Positions 1 to 8,816 of a stretch of DNA of 64,000 nucleotides are shown piece after piece (the stretch's first letter is position 1; each line of letters begins with the position of its first letter). The notes beneath the pieces were generated by a model, which was not told the origin of the DNA, did not search any database, and saw only the letters and a list, made by a program, of their open reading frames with translations. Source of the DNA: Streptomyces sp. GESEQ-35. Lineage in GTDB: Bacteria; Actinomycetota; Actinomycetes; Streptomycetales; Streptomycetaceae. Both the position numbers and the translations under genes were made by a program. The DNA lies in NCBI RefSeq assembly GCF_017948485.1, contig NZ_JAFFSX010000024.1:62001-126000 (forward strand), written 5' to 3'.

Positions 1-94
1 CGTCGTCGGTGAAGATCTCGTAGCGGTTGACCATCATGGTCACCCTCTGGTGGATGTGGAACTGCCGCTGGTCCTGCACTGCGCCGACGTCCAT
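1..94 (-). CDS. Partial conserved protein, possibly LURP-one/scramblase-like
   Basis: Only the first 31 codons are in the window; the gene runs off the left edge. The ATG at 94 (minus strand) is preceded by a purine-rich GGAAGGGAAG ribosome site. The visible start contains QRVTMMVNRYEIF, which reminds me of Streptomyces proteins of the LURP-one/phospholipid-scramblase-like fold, but 31 residues are too few to be sure. It is divergent from the barstar gene; the 159 bases between them show no clear structure. Confidence 0.5.
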   Translation of the reverse strand, partial: MDVGAVQDQRQFHIHQRVTMMVNRYEIFTDD

Positions 95-253
95 GGGCTT
101 CCCTTCCCGCGATGGCGCTCGGCAGCGTACAGGGCGGGTTGTGAGGGCGGGACAGTGCCCTTGCGGTCACCAGGAACGGTGGATCGTCAGCGGGTGGGGT
201 GGCAAGATCTAGCCCACCGATGATCACTACGAATCGTTCCGGGCGGAGCTGAG

Positions 254-568
254 ATGACAGAGCTGGTGGTCACGCTGGACCTCGACGGGATCACGGACAA
301 GGCGGGCCTGATGGACCGCTGCGCCCGTGCGCTGGAGCTGCCCGACTGGTTCGGCCGCAACTGGGACGCGCTGGCCGACTCCCTGTCCGACCACACCGTC
401 TGGCCCGAGGGTGCCGTGGAACAGGGGCTGCTGATCGTCGTACGGAACTGGCAGCCGTACGCCGGGGCGCAGCCGAAGGAGTGGGGGATCGCCCGGGACG
501 TGTTCTCGCAGGCGGCGGACCACACCTCGGCGCTGACGGTGGCGCTCGCGCTCGGAGGTTCCTCCTAA
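254..568 (+). CDS. Barstar-family ribonuclease inhibitor
   Basis: A 104-residue protein that fits the barstar (barnase inhibitor) family over its whole length: LDLDGITDKAGLMDRCARAL at the N-terminus followed by the family hallmark PDWFGRNWDAL and a C-terminal beta strand. Barstar proteins bind and block a secreted or toxic RNase in the cytoplasm. No barnase-type RNase gene lies next to it in this window, so the partner is either left of the edge or elsewhere; orphan barstars are common in Streptomyces. A stem-loop follows the stop codon. Family assignment is firm, the partner is unknown. Confidence 0.85.
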   Translation: MTELVVTLDLDGITDKAGLMDRCARALELPDWFGRNWDALADSLSDHTVWPEGAVEQGLLIVVRNWQPYAGAQPKEWGIARDVFSQAADHTSALTVALALGGSS

Positions 569-571
569 AAC

Positions 572-588
572 CCCCTGCTGGGCAGGGG
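572..588 (+). terminator. Stem-loop after the barstar gene
   Basis: CCCCTGC and GCAGGGG form a perfect 7-bp stem with a 3-base loop, four bases after the stop codon. There is no T-run, as is usual for Streptomyces terminators. Confidence 0.6.
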
Positions 589-621
589 CGTCGTAGGACG
601 CGCTCATCCTTGTTTGTCATG

Positions 622-634
622 ACCTTGACAAGGT
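622..634. promoter_or_regulatory. Palindrome upstream of the beta-helix hydrolase
   Basis: ACCTTGACAAGGT is a perfect palindrome around a central A, about 105 bases before the start at 738. A second overlapping inverted repeat, GACAA-GG-TTGTC, extends to 638. It overlaps a possible TTGACA -35 element, so it looks like an operator. It is unlike the LacI sites found elsewhere in the sugar island, which suggests a different regulator. Confidence 0.5.
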
Positions 635-737
635 TGTCCGGTCTGCTTAGCGTGACGCGTCGTCCACCGGCCTGATTCGGGAAGCACACGACGAGCACGG
701 GCGCGCCCCATCGATGGACCGACAGGAAGGACACCGG

Positions 738-2378
738 ATGAGATCGGCACTGCTTCCGACCGACGGAGTCGACAGTCGCGTGACACGTCTTCTGGCCCTC
801 GGGCTGACCGCTCTGCTGCTGGGCGTCGCGGCGCTGTTGGGAGTTCCCCAGTCCGCCCAGGCCGCGCCAGGGACCGTGGAGGCCTACCCGGTCCCGTCGA
901 TCTATCCGGCGTCGACCGACTACCGGCTGACCGTCAACGGAACGTCCGTGCCCGTCACCAAGTACACGGGCTACGACATCGCGCAGCTCTCCCTGGGCAC
1001 GGGCACGGCCGTCATCGCGGTGACCAAGACCAACAACACGAACATCGGCGCGTACAGCATCAGCCCGCAGAAGCTGGGCATCGCCGGGTCCGTGAGCGGT
1101 TCGACGCTGACCTTCACCGTGCAGAACGACGAGTATCTGATCGTCAAGCTCGACGGCCGCCCCAACCTGGTCATCGCGGCCGACCCGGCCCAGTCCGACC
1201 GTCCGGCGTCGAGCGGGACCGGGATCTTCAACGTACAGAGCCCGCCCTACTCGGCCCAGCCGAACACCGGCGCCTACACCACGACGGCCTTCCAGAACGC
1301 GCTCAACGACGCCGCCGCGTACGGATCCGCCAACGGTACGCAGGGCATCGTGTACGTGCCGGCCGGCGTCTACACGCTGGGCAATCTCTATCTGCGGAGC
1401 AACCTGGCGTTCTACCTCGCACCCGGTGCGGTCCTCCGGTACACGGGAGACCGCGACCACTACGTGGTGAACGGACACAAGAACTCGCAGGGGCGGGACC
1501 TCACTTGGTTCATCTCCACCCGGTACTCGTCGAAGAACATCAAGATCTACGGCCGGGGAATCATCGACGGGAACGGCCAGGCCGCGCTCGCGCCCGACAA
1601 CCTGGGCGTGAACCTCCTCGCCCCCGTCTACACGAGCGGCTTCACGGTCGACGGCATCACCTTCCGTGAGTCCAGCAGTTGGGCGGTCATTCCGCTGCGG
1701 TCGTCGGACATGACCTTCCGCGACATCAAGATGTTCAACAGGTTCGACATGGGCGAGAACGACGGCATCGACGTCATGGAGTCCACCGGCGTCACCGTCG
1801 ACCACGCGATCGGTATCGGGCTCGACGACCCGTTCAGCACCAAGACCTGGGCCGAGGGCGTCGACATCTACAACACCGTTCCCGGCAGCCCACGCCCGCT
1901 GGAGAACGTCACCTTCAACGACCTGGTCTCCTGGACCTACTGCTACGGCGTCAAGGTGGGCCAGGGCGTCTTCCAGTCGCAGAACGAGGTCACCTTCCAG
2001 CACGCCGTCGTCTACGACGCCGCCGTCGGCATCGGCGTCCACCACAAGTACGGGACGGCGGGCGCGACGAACATCAAGTTCGACGACATCGACATCGAAC
2101 GGCTCAGCTTCAAGAACGACGACAACCGGACCTGGCTGGCCATGATGACCGGGAACACTCAGGGCATCGGCCCGGTCACCGGGGTCACGATCTCCAACGT
2201 GAAGGTACGCAACGCCGGTATCACCGCCGCGCGCGTCAACGGCCTGCCCGGCGCACCCATCACCGGGGTCGCGCTGCGCAACATCGTGATGCCGGGGAGC
2301 ACGGCACCCGCGACCACGCTGAGCCAAGTGAATCTGACCAACCTCTCGGATTACGGCGGCCTCACCATCACGCCGTAG
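738..2378 (+). CDS. Secreted right-handed beta-helix glycoside hydrolase (GH28/GH49-like)
   Basis: A 546-residue exported protein. The ATG at 738 follows GACAGGAAGGAC; a hydrophobic signal peptide (about residues 16-45) ends near AQAAP. An N-terminal beta domain (about 45-150) is followed by a parallel beta-helix region with IIDGNG and repeated TFRDI/VTISNV strands. Candidate acidic centre: ENDGIDVMES and GLDDPF, laid out as the N-x-D and DD motifs of clan GH-N (GH28 polygalacturonases, GH49 dextranases). The GxHG motif of GH28 is not seen; GVHHKYG sits near that place. Substrate cannot be read from sequence. It neighbours alpha-mannan genes but lacks their operator, so it may serve a different polysaccharide. 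Confidence 0.65.
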   Translation: MRSALLPTDGVDSRVTRLLALGLTALLLGVAALLGVPQSAQAAPGTVEAYPVPSIYPASTDYRLTVNGTSVPVTKYTGYDIAQLSLGTGTAVIAVTKTNNTNIGAYSISPQKLGIAGSVSGSTLTFTVQNDEYLIVKLDGRPNLVIAADPAQSDRPASSGTGIFNVQSPPYSAQPNTGAYTTTAFQNALNDAAAYGSANGTQGIVYVPAGVYTLGNLYLRSNLAFYLAPGAVLRYTGDRDHYVVNGHKNSQGRDLTWFISTRYSSKNIKIYGRGIIDGNGQAALAPDNLGVNLLAPVYTSGFTVDGITFRESSSWAVIPLRSSDMTFRDIKMFNRFDMGENDGIDVMESTGVTVDHAIGIGLDDPFSTKTWAEGVDIYNTVPGSPRPLENVTFNDLVSWTYCYGVKVGQGVFQSQNEVTFQHAVVYDAAVGIGVHHKYGTAGATNIKFDDIDIERLSFKNDDNRTWLAMMTGNTQGIGPVTGVTISNVKVRNAGITAARVNGLPGAPITGVALRNIVMPGSTAPATTLSQVNLTNLSDYGGLTITP

Positions 2379-2388
2379 CCGTCCGTCC

Positions 2389-2445
2389 GGGGAGCAACAC
2401 CGGGCGGCCGTCCGCGGAATCAGACCGCCAGCGGTGTTGCTCCCC
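2389..2445. terminator. Long inverted repeat between convergent genes, right arm inside a CDS
   Basis: GGGGAGCAACACC (2389-2401) and GGTGTTGCTCCCC (2433-2445) form a perfect 13-bp stem with a 31-base loop. It lies between the convergent hydrolase genes and its right arm is part of the last codons of the minus-strand gene, whose stop codon falls in the loop. Most likely a terminator for the minus-strand operon, possibly bidirectional. Confidence 0.65.
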
Positions 2446-4006
2446 AGGGCTCGGCCCAGTCGTAGACGAGGGTCTCCGTGCCGGCCCGCCAGCGGCGAGG
2501 AGCGGTGGTGGACAGCCAGTCGAGGGGCTCGACGCCACCGGGTGTCCCGCCGTCCAGCGCTGTCCTGACGGCCGCGGCGAGGTCGGTGTCCGTGCGGTCC
2601 GTGCGGGCGGCGGGGTCCACCGAGACGAACAGGGCTGTACCGGAGCGTGCCACCAGGTCCAGGAACTGCCGGTTGAGGTTCCAGTCCGTCTGCGGAGTGC
2701 AGGGCACGCAGTCCGCGTCCACGGTGAAGAACCTGTTGTGCTGGGCCAGCCGGAAGGCCAGCGTGTTCACGCCCATGCGCCGGGTCAGCTCCCAGCTGCG
2801 GCCCGACGTGTCGTCGCCGGACCGCTGTACCCGCACCAGGCCCGCGGACAGATGGCCGACCGTGTTGCAGCCGATCACCACCGTGTCCCCGGCGGCCTCG
2901 GCGATCGTGCGGTACAGGCGGACCAGGATCTCGGCGCTCGTGACGGACCGGTCGGCCAACGACCAGCCCGGCGAGGCGAGTTCGGCGGGGGAGCCGGCGG
3001 CGAACCTGCCGAACACGTCGTACGTCGAGAAGTCGTGCTTGATCAGTTCGTACCCCCACCGCCGGAACCGGCTCACGTCCTCGGCGACCGTCTCCAACGC
3101 GACGTCCAGGGAAGGGTCGAGGGGGAAACCGGCGTCCCTCAGCATGCCGGGCCGGACGGCGGCGGTCTCGGTCCTGGAGAGCAGCGGCCGGAACCACAGG
3201 CCCGGCCGGGCGCCGGTCTCGGTGATCCGGGCGGCCAGGTCCGCCATGTCGTCGAACACGCCCGGCAGCCCGGTGTCCCAGGGACCGCCGGGCGCGGATC
3301 CGCCGCCCTCCGTCCAGCCGTCGTCGATCACGCAGTACGGGCGGACGGGATGTCCGTCGGCGTACTCCACGACCGTCCGGGCGTCGCGCAGGACCGCGTC
3401 GGGGCCGAAGCCACGTCCGTAGGCGTAATACCAGTTGTTGCAGCCGACGACGGGGCCCGTGGAAGGCAGCGGGTCCGGGCTCATGACGGTGCTGAGCGCC
3501 TCGTGCGCGGCGAACGGTGTCGGGGCCGCGGCGGTCACCACCGTGGCCACGTCCAGCACGCGTTCACCCGGCAGGACCGGCAGGCCGCCGCTGCGTACAT
3601 CCGCCCAGAGGGTGATGCCGCCCTCGTCGACCGTCCAGGAGCACAGGGCGCCGGCTCTGGTGCGCACGCCCCAGCCGGTCGTCGTTCCGCCGGATGCGCC
3701 GGTGATCAGGACGTACCAGGGCAGCGCGCGCTCCGGCTGAAGAGTGCGCCACTGGAGGTCGCCGTAGCCGCGCTCCCAGGCGTCTCCCAGGATCCGGGCG
3801 CCTTCGGGTGTGCTGTGCCTCCAGCGCAGCACGATCCGCGACAGGCCCTCGGCGCCCGCGCGGGCGCACACCCGCAGACCGTCGGCCGCCGGCTCGGCGG
3901 TCACCCGGGTGCCGCGCACCGTCCAGACGCCTTCGGTGGCCGAAGTGGCCGGGTGCGGACGGGTGTCGTCGGTCATGACGTGGACGGTGTCGGGCAGGTG
4001 CGGCAC
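2420..4006 (-). CDS. Cytoplasmic GH36-like alpha-galactosidase
   Basis: A 528-residue protein of glycosidase clan GH-D (GH27/GH31/GH36). Motifs: YCVIDDGW, then ELIKHDFS whose Asp is the probable nucleophile, and RSGDDTS holding the probable acid/base. There is no signal peptide, so it acts in the cytoplasm, unlike the GH27 enzyme of the same island. I start it at the GTG 4006, which has CGAGGAG six bases upstream; an ATG at 3976 is the alternative. It is 37 bases downstream of the GH125 gene in the same direction, so the two form an operon. Exact specificity (alpha-galactosidase or related) is inferred from the family. Confidence 0.75.
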   Translation of the reverse strand: MPHLPDTVHVMTDDTRPHPATSATEGVWTVRGTRVTAEPAADGLRVCARAGAEGLSRIVLRWRHSTPEGARILGDAWERGYGDLQWRTLQPERALPWYVLITGASGGTTTGWGVRTRAGALCSWTVDEGGITLWADVRSGGLPVLPGERVLDVATVVTAAAPTPFAAHEALSTVMSPDPLPSTGPVVGCNNWYYAYGRGFGPDAVLRDARTVVEYADGHPVRPYCVIDDGWTEGGGSAPGGPWDTGLPGVFDDMADLAARITETGARPGLWFRPLLSRTETAAVRPGMLRDAGFPLDPSLDVALETVAEDVSRFRRWGYELIKHDFSTYDVFGRFAAGSPAELASPGWSLADRSVTSAEILVRLYRTIAEAAGDTVVIGCNTVGHLSAGLVRVQRSGDDTSGRSWELTRRMGVNTLAFRLAQHNRFFTVDADCVPCTPQTDWNLNRQFLDLVARSGTALFVSVDPAARTDRTDTDLAAAVRTALDGGTPGGVEPLDWLSTTAPRRWRAGTETLVYDWAEPWGATPLAV

Positions 4007-4043
4007 AGCGGGCTCCTCGGTGTGGGGACGGCGACGGCGCCGG

Positions 4044-5432
4044 TCAGGCAGGCCTGCTGTGGGCGACCGGCGAGGCGGGCAGCGTCCGCGGGTGCACGGG
4101 AAACAGGCCCCGCACGCCGCCCCCGCACAGGTCGAGGGCGAGTTCGCAGAACATGGCGTTGGCCCAGCCGAACCAGTCCCGGGTGTAGCGGCCGGGGTCG
4201 TCGACATGGAAGCTCTCGTGCATCAGGCCGGTGCCGGCGGTTGTGGCCGCCAGTGTCTCAAGGGCCCGTGCCGCGGCGTTCTCGTCGCCGGTCAGGCCGG
4301 CGGTGGCGATGGCCAGCGGCCAGACGTGACCGTCCGGAGTGTGCGTACTGCCGATGCCTGACGCGTGACTGCCGCTGAAGAACGACGGGTTCGACGGGGA
4401 GAGCACCAGTTTCCGGGTGGCCTGATAGAGCGGGTCCTCCGGTGTGCACCAGCCGCTCAGGGGGAGGCTCAGCAGGCTGGGCAGGTTGGCGTCGTCGCCG
4501 AGCAGCACCGCGCCGAGGCCGTCCACCTCGTAGGCGAGGACGGACGCACCGCCGGCCTTGACCACCGCGTTGGCCAGGATTCCGGCGTCGATCTCGTCGG
4601 CCAGCCTCCGTGACTCCTGGGCGAGTTCCGGATCGCGGAGGGCGGACGAGGCCAGCTCGGCCAGCCCGTGCAGGGTCGCGGACGCCAGCGCGTTGGCCGG
4701 GACGAGATAGCCGTGCCGGCACGGATCGTCGCTCGGCCGGAAGCCCGACCACGTCATACCGTTCCGCCGGACGCTGGCCCCGCGGCCGCCCTGGGGAAGG
4801 CTGTCACCGGCGAAGGGGCCCGACGGCCGGATGAACCAGTAGGGCGAGTGCGTGTGGGACTGCTCCGCCCACCACATCCGTACGATCGTCCAGGCGGCGC
4901 GGTGAAAAGCGTCGTCGAGGTGGTCCTCACGACCGCTCGCCCGCCGGATCGCGTACGCCAGCTGCAACGGCGCGCAGAGGGAGTCGAGTTCGTACTTGCG
5001 CTCCCACACCCAGTCTCCCGGTGTGGGCCGGTCGCCGGGCTCGCCGTGCGCGGCGGTGGGTCCGTCGTTGAAGGCGTTGGCGTACGGGTCCAGCAGGACG
5101 CAGCGGATCTGTCGGCGCGATACGCCGGCCAGCACGTCGCCGACCGCCGGATCCGTGGCCAGGGCGAGGTAGGGGCGGACCTGGGCCGTGCTGTCACGCA
5201 GCCACATCGCCGGGATGTCGCCGGTCCTGACGAAGACTTCCGGGACGTGCGAAGGACCCGTCGGATCGGCACCCCAACTCATCGACGTGGTCCATGTGTT
5301 GGTCAGGCAACTCTCGACGATGTCCGCTGCCGGGCTGCCCCGCAACTCGGTGGCCAGCCGTCGTCCGAGTGTTCTCAGCGACTCCGGAACTGCCCACACT
5401 GTTCCGGATGTTGATCCGGGAAACGTTACCAT
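4044..5432 (-). CDS. GH125 exo-alpha-1,6-mannosidase (metal-independent)
   Basis: A 462-residue protein with the GH125 signatures MWLRDSTAQ (about 76-84), LLDPYANAFN, the VWERKYELDSL segment and DGHVWPLAI. GH125 enzymes remove terminal mannose from alpha-1,6-mannosides without a metal ion. No signal peptide, so it would act on imported oligosaccharides. Start: ATG 5432 after AAGAGG; an upstream ATG at 5477 is open but would put both operators inside the gene. One LacI-type operator is embedded in codons 2-5 and a second lies 54 bases upstream. Divergent from the ABC importer and first gene of the operon with the GH36-like enzyme. Confidence 0.88.
   Translation of the reverse strand: MVTFPGSTSGTVWAVPESLRTLGRRLATELRGSPAADIVESCLTNTWTTSMSWGADPTGPSHVPEVFVRTGDIPAMWLRDSTAQVRPYLALATDPAVGDVLAGVSRRQIRCVLLDPYANAFNDGPTAAHGEPGDRPTPGDWVWERKYELDSLCAPLQLAYAIRRASGREDHLDDAFHRAAWTIVRMWWAEQSHTHSPYWFIRPSGPFAGDSLPQGGRGASVRRNGMTWSGFRPSDDPCRHGYLVPANALASATLHGLAELASSALRDPELAQESRRLADEIDAGILANAVVKAGGASVLAYEVDGLGAVLLGDDANLPSLLSLPLSGWCTPEDPLYQATRKLVLSPSNPSFFSGSHASGIGSTHTPDGHVWPLAIATAGLTGDENAAARALETLAATTAGTGLMHESFHVDDPGRYTRDWFGWANAMFCELALDLCGGGVRGLFPVHPRTLPASPVAHSRPA
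5419..5430. promoter_or_regulatory. LacI-type operator 1 (GGAAACGTTACC)
   Basis: The sequence GGAAACGTTACC has the AAACGTT centre typical of LacI-family operators. It sits inside the first codons of the GH125 gene. The same 12 bases recur exactly at 5486, and close variants lie before lacI, GH76 and GH27, so it is the probable site of the LacI protein encoded at 8980. Confidence 0.8.
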
Positions 5433-5485
5433 CGCGCCTCTTGACTCCCTCTGTGGCGTGCGCCACCGTGTGATCAACAGGGAAT

Positions 5486-5497
5486 GGAAACGTTACC
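5486..5497. promoter_or_regulatory. LacI-type operator 2 (GGAAACGTTACC)
   Basis: An exact copy of operator 1 in the same orientation, 67 bases away, in the divergent region between GH125 and the ABC permease. Two sites would let one regulator control both directions. Confidence 0.82.
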
Positions 5498-5589
5498 TTG
5501 AAGGAGCTGGAGACCACCAGACGGTCGGGTCCGCCCCGGTCTGCGTCCTCGCCAACTCCTCGAAGGGGAAGAGGAGAAGGTGAGCGCGT

Positions 5590-6564
5590 GTGACAGCCAC
5601 TCCGGACGGGCAACTGCACCCGCCCCCGCGTCCGTCACTGCGCCGCCCCCGGCGCCGGCGAGGGAAACTCGGGTCGGACACCCGGGCCGCGTACGCGTTC
5701 ATGGCGCCGGCTCTCATCGGCTTCGCGGTCTTCGTCGTCTACCCGCTGATCCGCTCGGCCTACTTCGCGCTGACGCGGTACAACGGCCTGACCGACCCGA
5801 CCTTCGTCGGCCTCGACAACTTCCGCCGGATGTTCACCACCGACCCGTCGTTCTGGCCCTCGGTGCGCGCCACCCTGCTGCTGGTCGTCCTGTACGTACC
5901 GGCGTCGCTGGCCATCGGGCTGGCGCTGGCGGTGTTCTGCAACCGGCGCATGCGGGGCGTACGCGTCCTGCGCACCCTGGTCTACCTTCCGGTGGTGCTA
6001 CCGGTGGTCGCCACGATCACGCTCTGGAAGTTCGTCTTCAACCCTCAAGTCGGCCTGGCCAACCAGGTGCTCACGTGGCTTCACCTCCCGACCAGCGAGT
6101 GGCTGTCCGGTCCGAGTTCGGCGATGCCGTCGATCGTGATCGTCATGCTGTGGAGCGTCGGGTCGACGATGATCATCTTCCTGGCCGCGCTCCAGGCGGT
6201 GCCCACCGAGCTCTACGAGGCGGCCCGCATCGACGGCGCCGGCCCCGGGACCGTGTTCTTCCGGATCACCCTGCCGCTGATCAGCCCGATCATGGTGCTC
6301 CAGGTCGTGCTTCAGCTGGTGACCGCCCTTCAGACCTTCAACCAGCCGAAGATCCTCTCACCGGACGGCCTCGGCGGACCCGGCTTCAGCACCAGGGTCC
6401 TGATGCTGTCGATCTACAACAACGGCTTCCCCACGCTCGGCCGGGTCGCCGACTTCGGCTACGCCTCCGCCCAGGTGTGGGTTCTCTTCCTGGTCATCGT
6501 CGTCGTGATCGCCGCCACCGCCCGCTTCTCGTCGATTTGGACCTACAGTGACCACGTCTCCTGA
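5590..6564 (+). CDS. Sugar ABC transporter permease (MalF/MsmF type)
   Basis: A 324-residue inner-membrane protein with about six hydrophobic segments after a basic N-terminus. The ABC-binding EAA loop reads YEAARIDGAGPGTVFF. This is the MalF-type half of a carbohydrate importer (CUT1). GTG start at 5590 with AGGAGAAGG upstream. Its end overlaps the next permease by 17 bases, so translation is coupled. No ATPase gene is in the cluster; in Streptomyces many CUT1 systems share the MsiK ATPase, which I infer here. Confidence 0.9.
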   Translation: MTATPDGQLHPPPRPSLRRPRRRRGKLGSDTRAAYAFMAPALIGFAVFVVYPLIRSAYFALTRYNGLTDPTFVGLDNFRRMFTTDPSFWPSVRATLLLVVLYVPASLAIGLALAVFCNRRMRGVRVLRTLVYLPVVLPVVATITLWKFVFNPQVGLANQVLTWLHLPTSEWLSGPSSAMPSIVIVMLWSVGSTMIIFLAALQAVPTELYEAARIDGAGPGTVFFRITLPLISPIMVLQVVLQLVTALQTFNQPKILSPDGLGGPGFSTRVLMLSIYNNGFPTLGRVADFGYASAQVWVLFLVIVVVIAATARFSSIWTYSDHVS

Positions 6565-7474
6565 TGTCGCGACGGCGTCGGAGCCGGCGCCGTCCCCGCA
6601 ACCGACAACCGCCACCCATGCGCCCCGGCCGCCCCGGAAGGCCGTACGGACCGCGTCCTGGTACGCCGCCGCGCTGCTGATCTCCTCGGTGATGGTCCTG
6701 CCCATCCTGTGGATGCTCACCATCGCCCTGAAGGGCCAGTCGGCGGTCTTCCAGGTCCCGCCCCGGCTGCTGCCCGACGAGTTCCACTTCGAGAACTTCA
6801 TCGACGGACCGAAGGCGATCCACTTCCCCCGCCTGCTGCTCAACTCCCTTGTCATCACCGGCCTGTCGGTGCTCGGCGGCGTCATGACCTCGATGATGGC
6901 GGGATACGCCCTGGCCCGGCTCCGCTTCCCGGGCCGCAGGCTCTGGTTCTACCTCTTCGTCGGCAGCATGATGCTCCCCCCGGTGGTCGGCATCATCCCG
7001 CTGTTCCAGCTCTTCAAGGACATCGGCTGGTACGACACCTGGCTGCCGCTGATCGTGCCGGCCTTCCTCGGCGGGAATCCGCTGTTCATCTTCCTCGCCC
7101 GCCAGTACTTCCTGTCGGTGCCGCACTCGATCGACGAGGCCGCCAAGGTGGACGGCGCCGGACACATCCGGATCTTCTTCAGCGTCATGCTGCCCATCAC
7201 CCGGCCGGCCTGGATCACCATGGCCATCCTGGCCTTCCAGTTCTCGTGGAACGACTACCTCAACCCGCTCATCTACCTGTACTCGTCCGAGAAGTGGCCG
7301 CTGAGCGTCGGCATGGCCTCCTTCGTCGGCCAGTTCGCCGGCCAGACCCCGGACTGGCACCTCTACATGGCCGCCAACCTGCTCTACATGCTCCCCCCAC
7401 TGGCCGTGTTCTTCGTGGCCCAGCGCTACTTCATCCAAGGCCTGAGCGCACTGGGCACCGTCAACCAGCGCTGA
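6548..7474 (+). CDS. Sugar ABC transporter permease (MalG/MsmG type)
   Basis: A 308-residue partner permease. After a disordered Pro/Ala-rich N-terminus (about 1-30) come six membrane segments; the EAA loop is DEAAKVDGAGHIRIFF and the C-terminus ends in FIQGLSALGTVNQ, typical of MalG homologues. It starts at GTG 6548 inside the end of the preceding gene and is followed 43 bases later by the binding protein. Role: pore of the oligosaccharide importer of the mannan island. Confidence 0.9.
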   Translation: MTTSPDVATASEPAPSPQPTTATHAPRPPRKAVRTASWYAAALLISSVMVLPILWMLTIALKGQSAVFQVPPRLLPDEFHFENFIDGPKAIHFPRLLLNSLVITGLSVLGGVMTSMMAGYALARLRFPGRRLWFYLFVGSMMLPPVVGIIPLFQLFKDIGWYDTWLPLIVPAFLGGNPLFIFLARQYFLSVPHSIDEAAKVDGAGHIRIFFSVMLPITRPAWITMAILAFQFSWNDYLNPLIYLYSSEKWPLSVGMASFVGQFAGQTPDWHLYMAANLLYMLPPLAVFFVAQRYFIQGLSALGTVNQR

Positions 7475-7517
7475 CCCGTACCGAGGTCGGCCGACCCGAA
7501 CCACGTACCCGGAGGCC

Positions 7518-8816
7518 ATGTTGAAACGAACAGTGCACGTCGCCGGAGCCCTGCTGGTGGCAGGCGGACTGCTGGCCACGTCCGCCTGCGGAGGCTCCTC
7601 GGGGAAGGAGTCCGGCGGGAAGACCACGGTCACCGTGATGACCTGGGAGTCGAACGCGACCAACAAGCTCATCGACCAGGCCCTGGCCGGTTTCCACGAC
7701 CCCGACATCACGGTCAAGCGCGTCGACACCCCCAACGGCAACTACGGGGACAAGCTCGCCTCCCTCACCCAGGCCAAGAAGCTGCCCGACCTGTTCTGGT
7801 GCGGCAACGACACCGAACTCCAGTACAGCGGCCAGGGCCTGCTCACCGACTGGTCGTCCAAGCTGTCCGGCTCCGGTGACTTCACCGCCGGCAGCTTCGT
7901 CCCCACCGCCATGAAGAACTGGAAGACCGCCGACGGAAAGATCGGCGGAGTTCCCTCCCTGATGAACACCTACGGCATCTGGTACGACATCGACGCCTTC
8001 AAGGCCGCCGGAATACCCCTGCCGGCCGACGGCTGGACCTGGGACGAGATGTACGCGGCCGCCGACAAGCTGCACAAGAAGGGCGCCAAGTACGGGTTGG
8101 TCGCCGACGCCATGACCGCTCTGGACGCGCCCTTCAGCCTCAGCCTCTACTCCCTGTCCGCCGGCGGCGCGCCCTTCACCGACAGCGTCCACCAGCCCAC
8201 CAAGGTGACCGCCGACGCGACCTACACCGAGGGCGTCGGCAAACTCGTGGCGGGCATCAAGAGCGGCGCCGTGGCACCTCCCGGCTACGACATCTCCAAC
8301 CAGCAGTCGCTGTTCGCCGCGGGAGAGATCCCGATGCTGTGGAGCGGCCAGTGGCTGGCCGCCGGGTTCCTGACCGACAAGCCGAAGATCAAGTACGGCT
8401 TCGCGCCCCTGCCCCAGGTCGACAAGGCGGCCACCCTGTACGACGCGGTGGGTATCTGCACCCCGTCGTACACCGAGAACGCGGACGCCACCTTCAAAGT
8501 CCTCTCGTATCTCAACTCCACCGTGTGGACCAAGGTGCTCCCGGACTCGCCCGTGGCCGTGCCGGCCTACACCGGCGCCCAGGACGCGTACTACGACGCC
8601 CTCGGCAAGGCCGGTCTGACGACGGTGGCGTCCACCGTCAAGGCGGACCTGGACGCCCCGCTGACCATGGGCGTGCGCTTCACCACGCAGTGGGCCGGCC
8701 AGTCCAACGACCTGATCACCGCGTACTGGCCGGACATCCTCCAGGGCAAGAAGCCGCTGTCCGATCTGCAGACCATGACCGACAAGATCAACGACGTGAT
8801 CAAGAGCAACGGTTAG
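7518..8816 (+). CDS. Sugar-binding lipoprotein of the ABC importer
   Basis: A 432-residue extracellular solute-binding protein (family 1). The signal peptide ends in a lipobox LLATSAC followed by GGSSGKESGG, so it is anchored to the membrane lipid. Mature features fit sugar binders: VTVMTWES at the first strand and many Trp/Tyr residues. ATG 7518 follows GGAGG closely. Third gene of the importer operon. Ligand is not readable from sequence; neighbours point to alpha-mannan or galactomannan oligosaccharides. Confidence 0.88.
   Translation: MLKRTVHVAGALLVAGGLLATSACGGSSGKESGGKTTVTVMTWESNATNKLIDQALAGFHDPDITVKRVDTPNGNYGDKLASLTQAKKLPDLFWCGNDTELQYSGQGLLTDWSSKLSGSGDFTAGSFVPTAMKNWKTADGKIGGVPSLMNTYGIWYDIDAFKAAGIPLPADGWTWDEMYAAADKLHKKGAKYGLVADAMTALDAPFSLSLYSLSAGGAPFTDSVHQPTKVTADATYTEGVGKLVAGIKSGAVAPPGYDISNQQSLFAAGEIPMLWSGQWLAAGFLTDKPKIKYGFAPLPQVDKAATLYDAVGICTPSYTENADATFKVLSYLNSTVWTKVLPDSPVAVPAYTGAQDAYYDALGKAGLTTVASTVKADLDAPLTMGVRFTTQWAGQSNDLITAYWPDILQGKKPLSDLQTMTDKINDVIKSNG

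Noticed and set aside
254..568. Barnase-barstar toxin-antitoxin pair
   Set aside because: Only the inhibitor is seen; the partial gene at the left edge is not RNase-like in its visible 31 residues.
291..3197. Very long open frame on the minus strand (over 900 codons)
   Set aside because: It is antisense to barstar and the beta-helix hydrolase, has the composition of a GC-bias shadow (Arg/Asp/Val runs) and no ribosome site; similar long shadows occur opposite most genes here.
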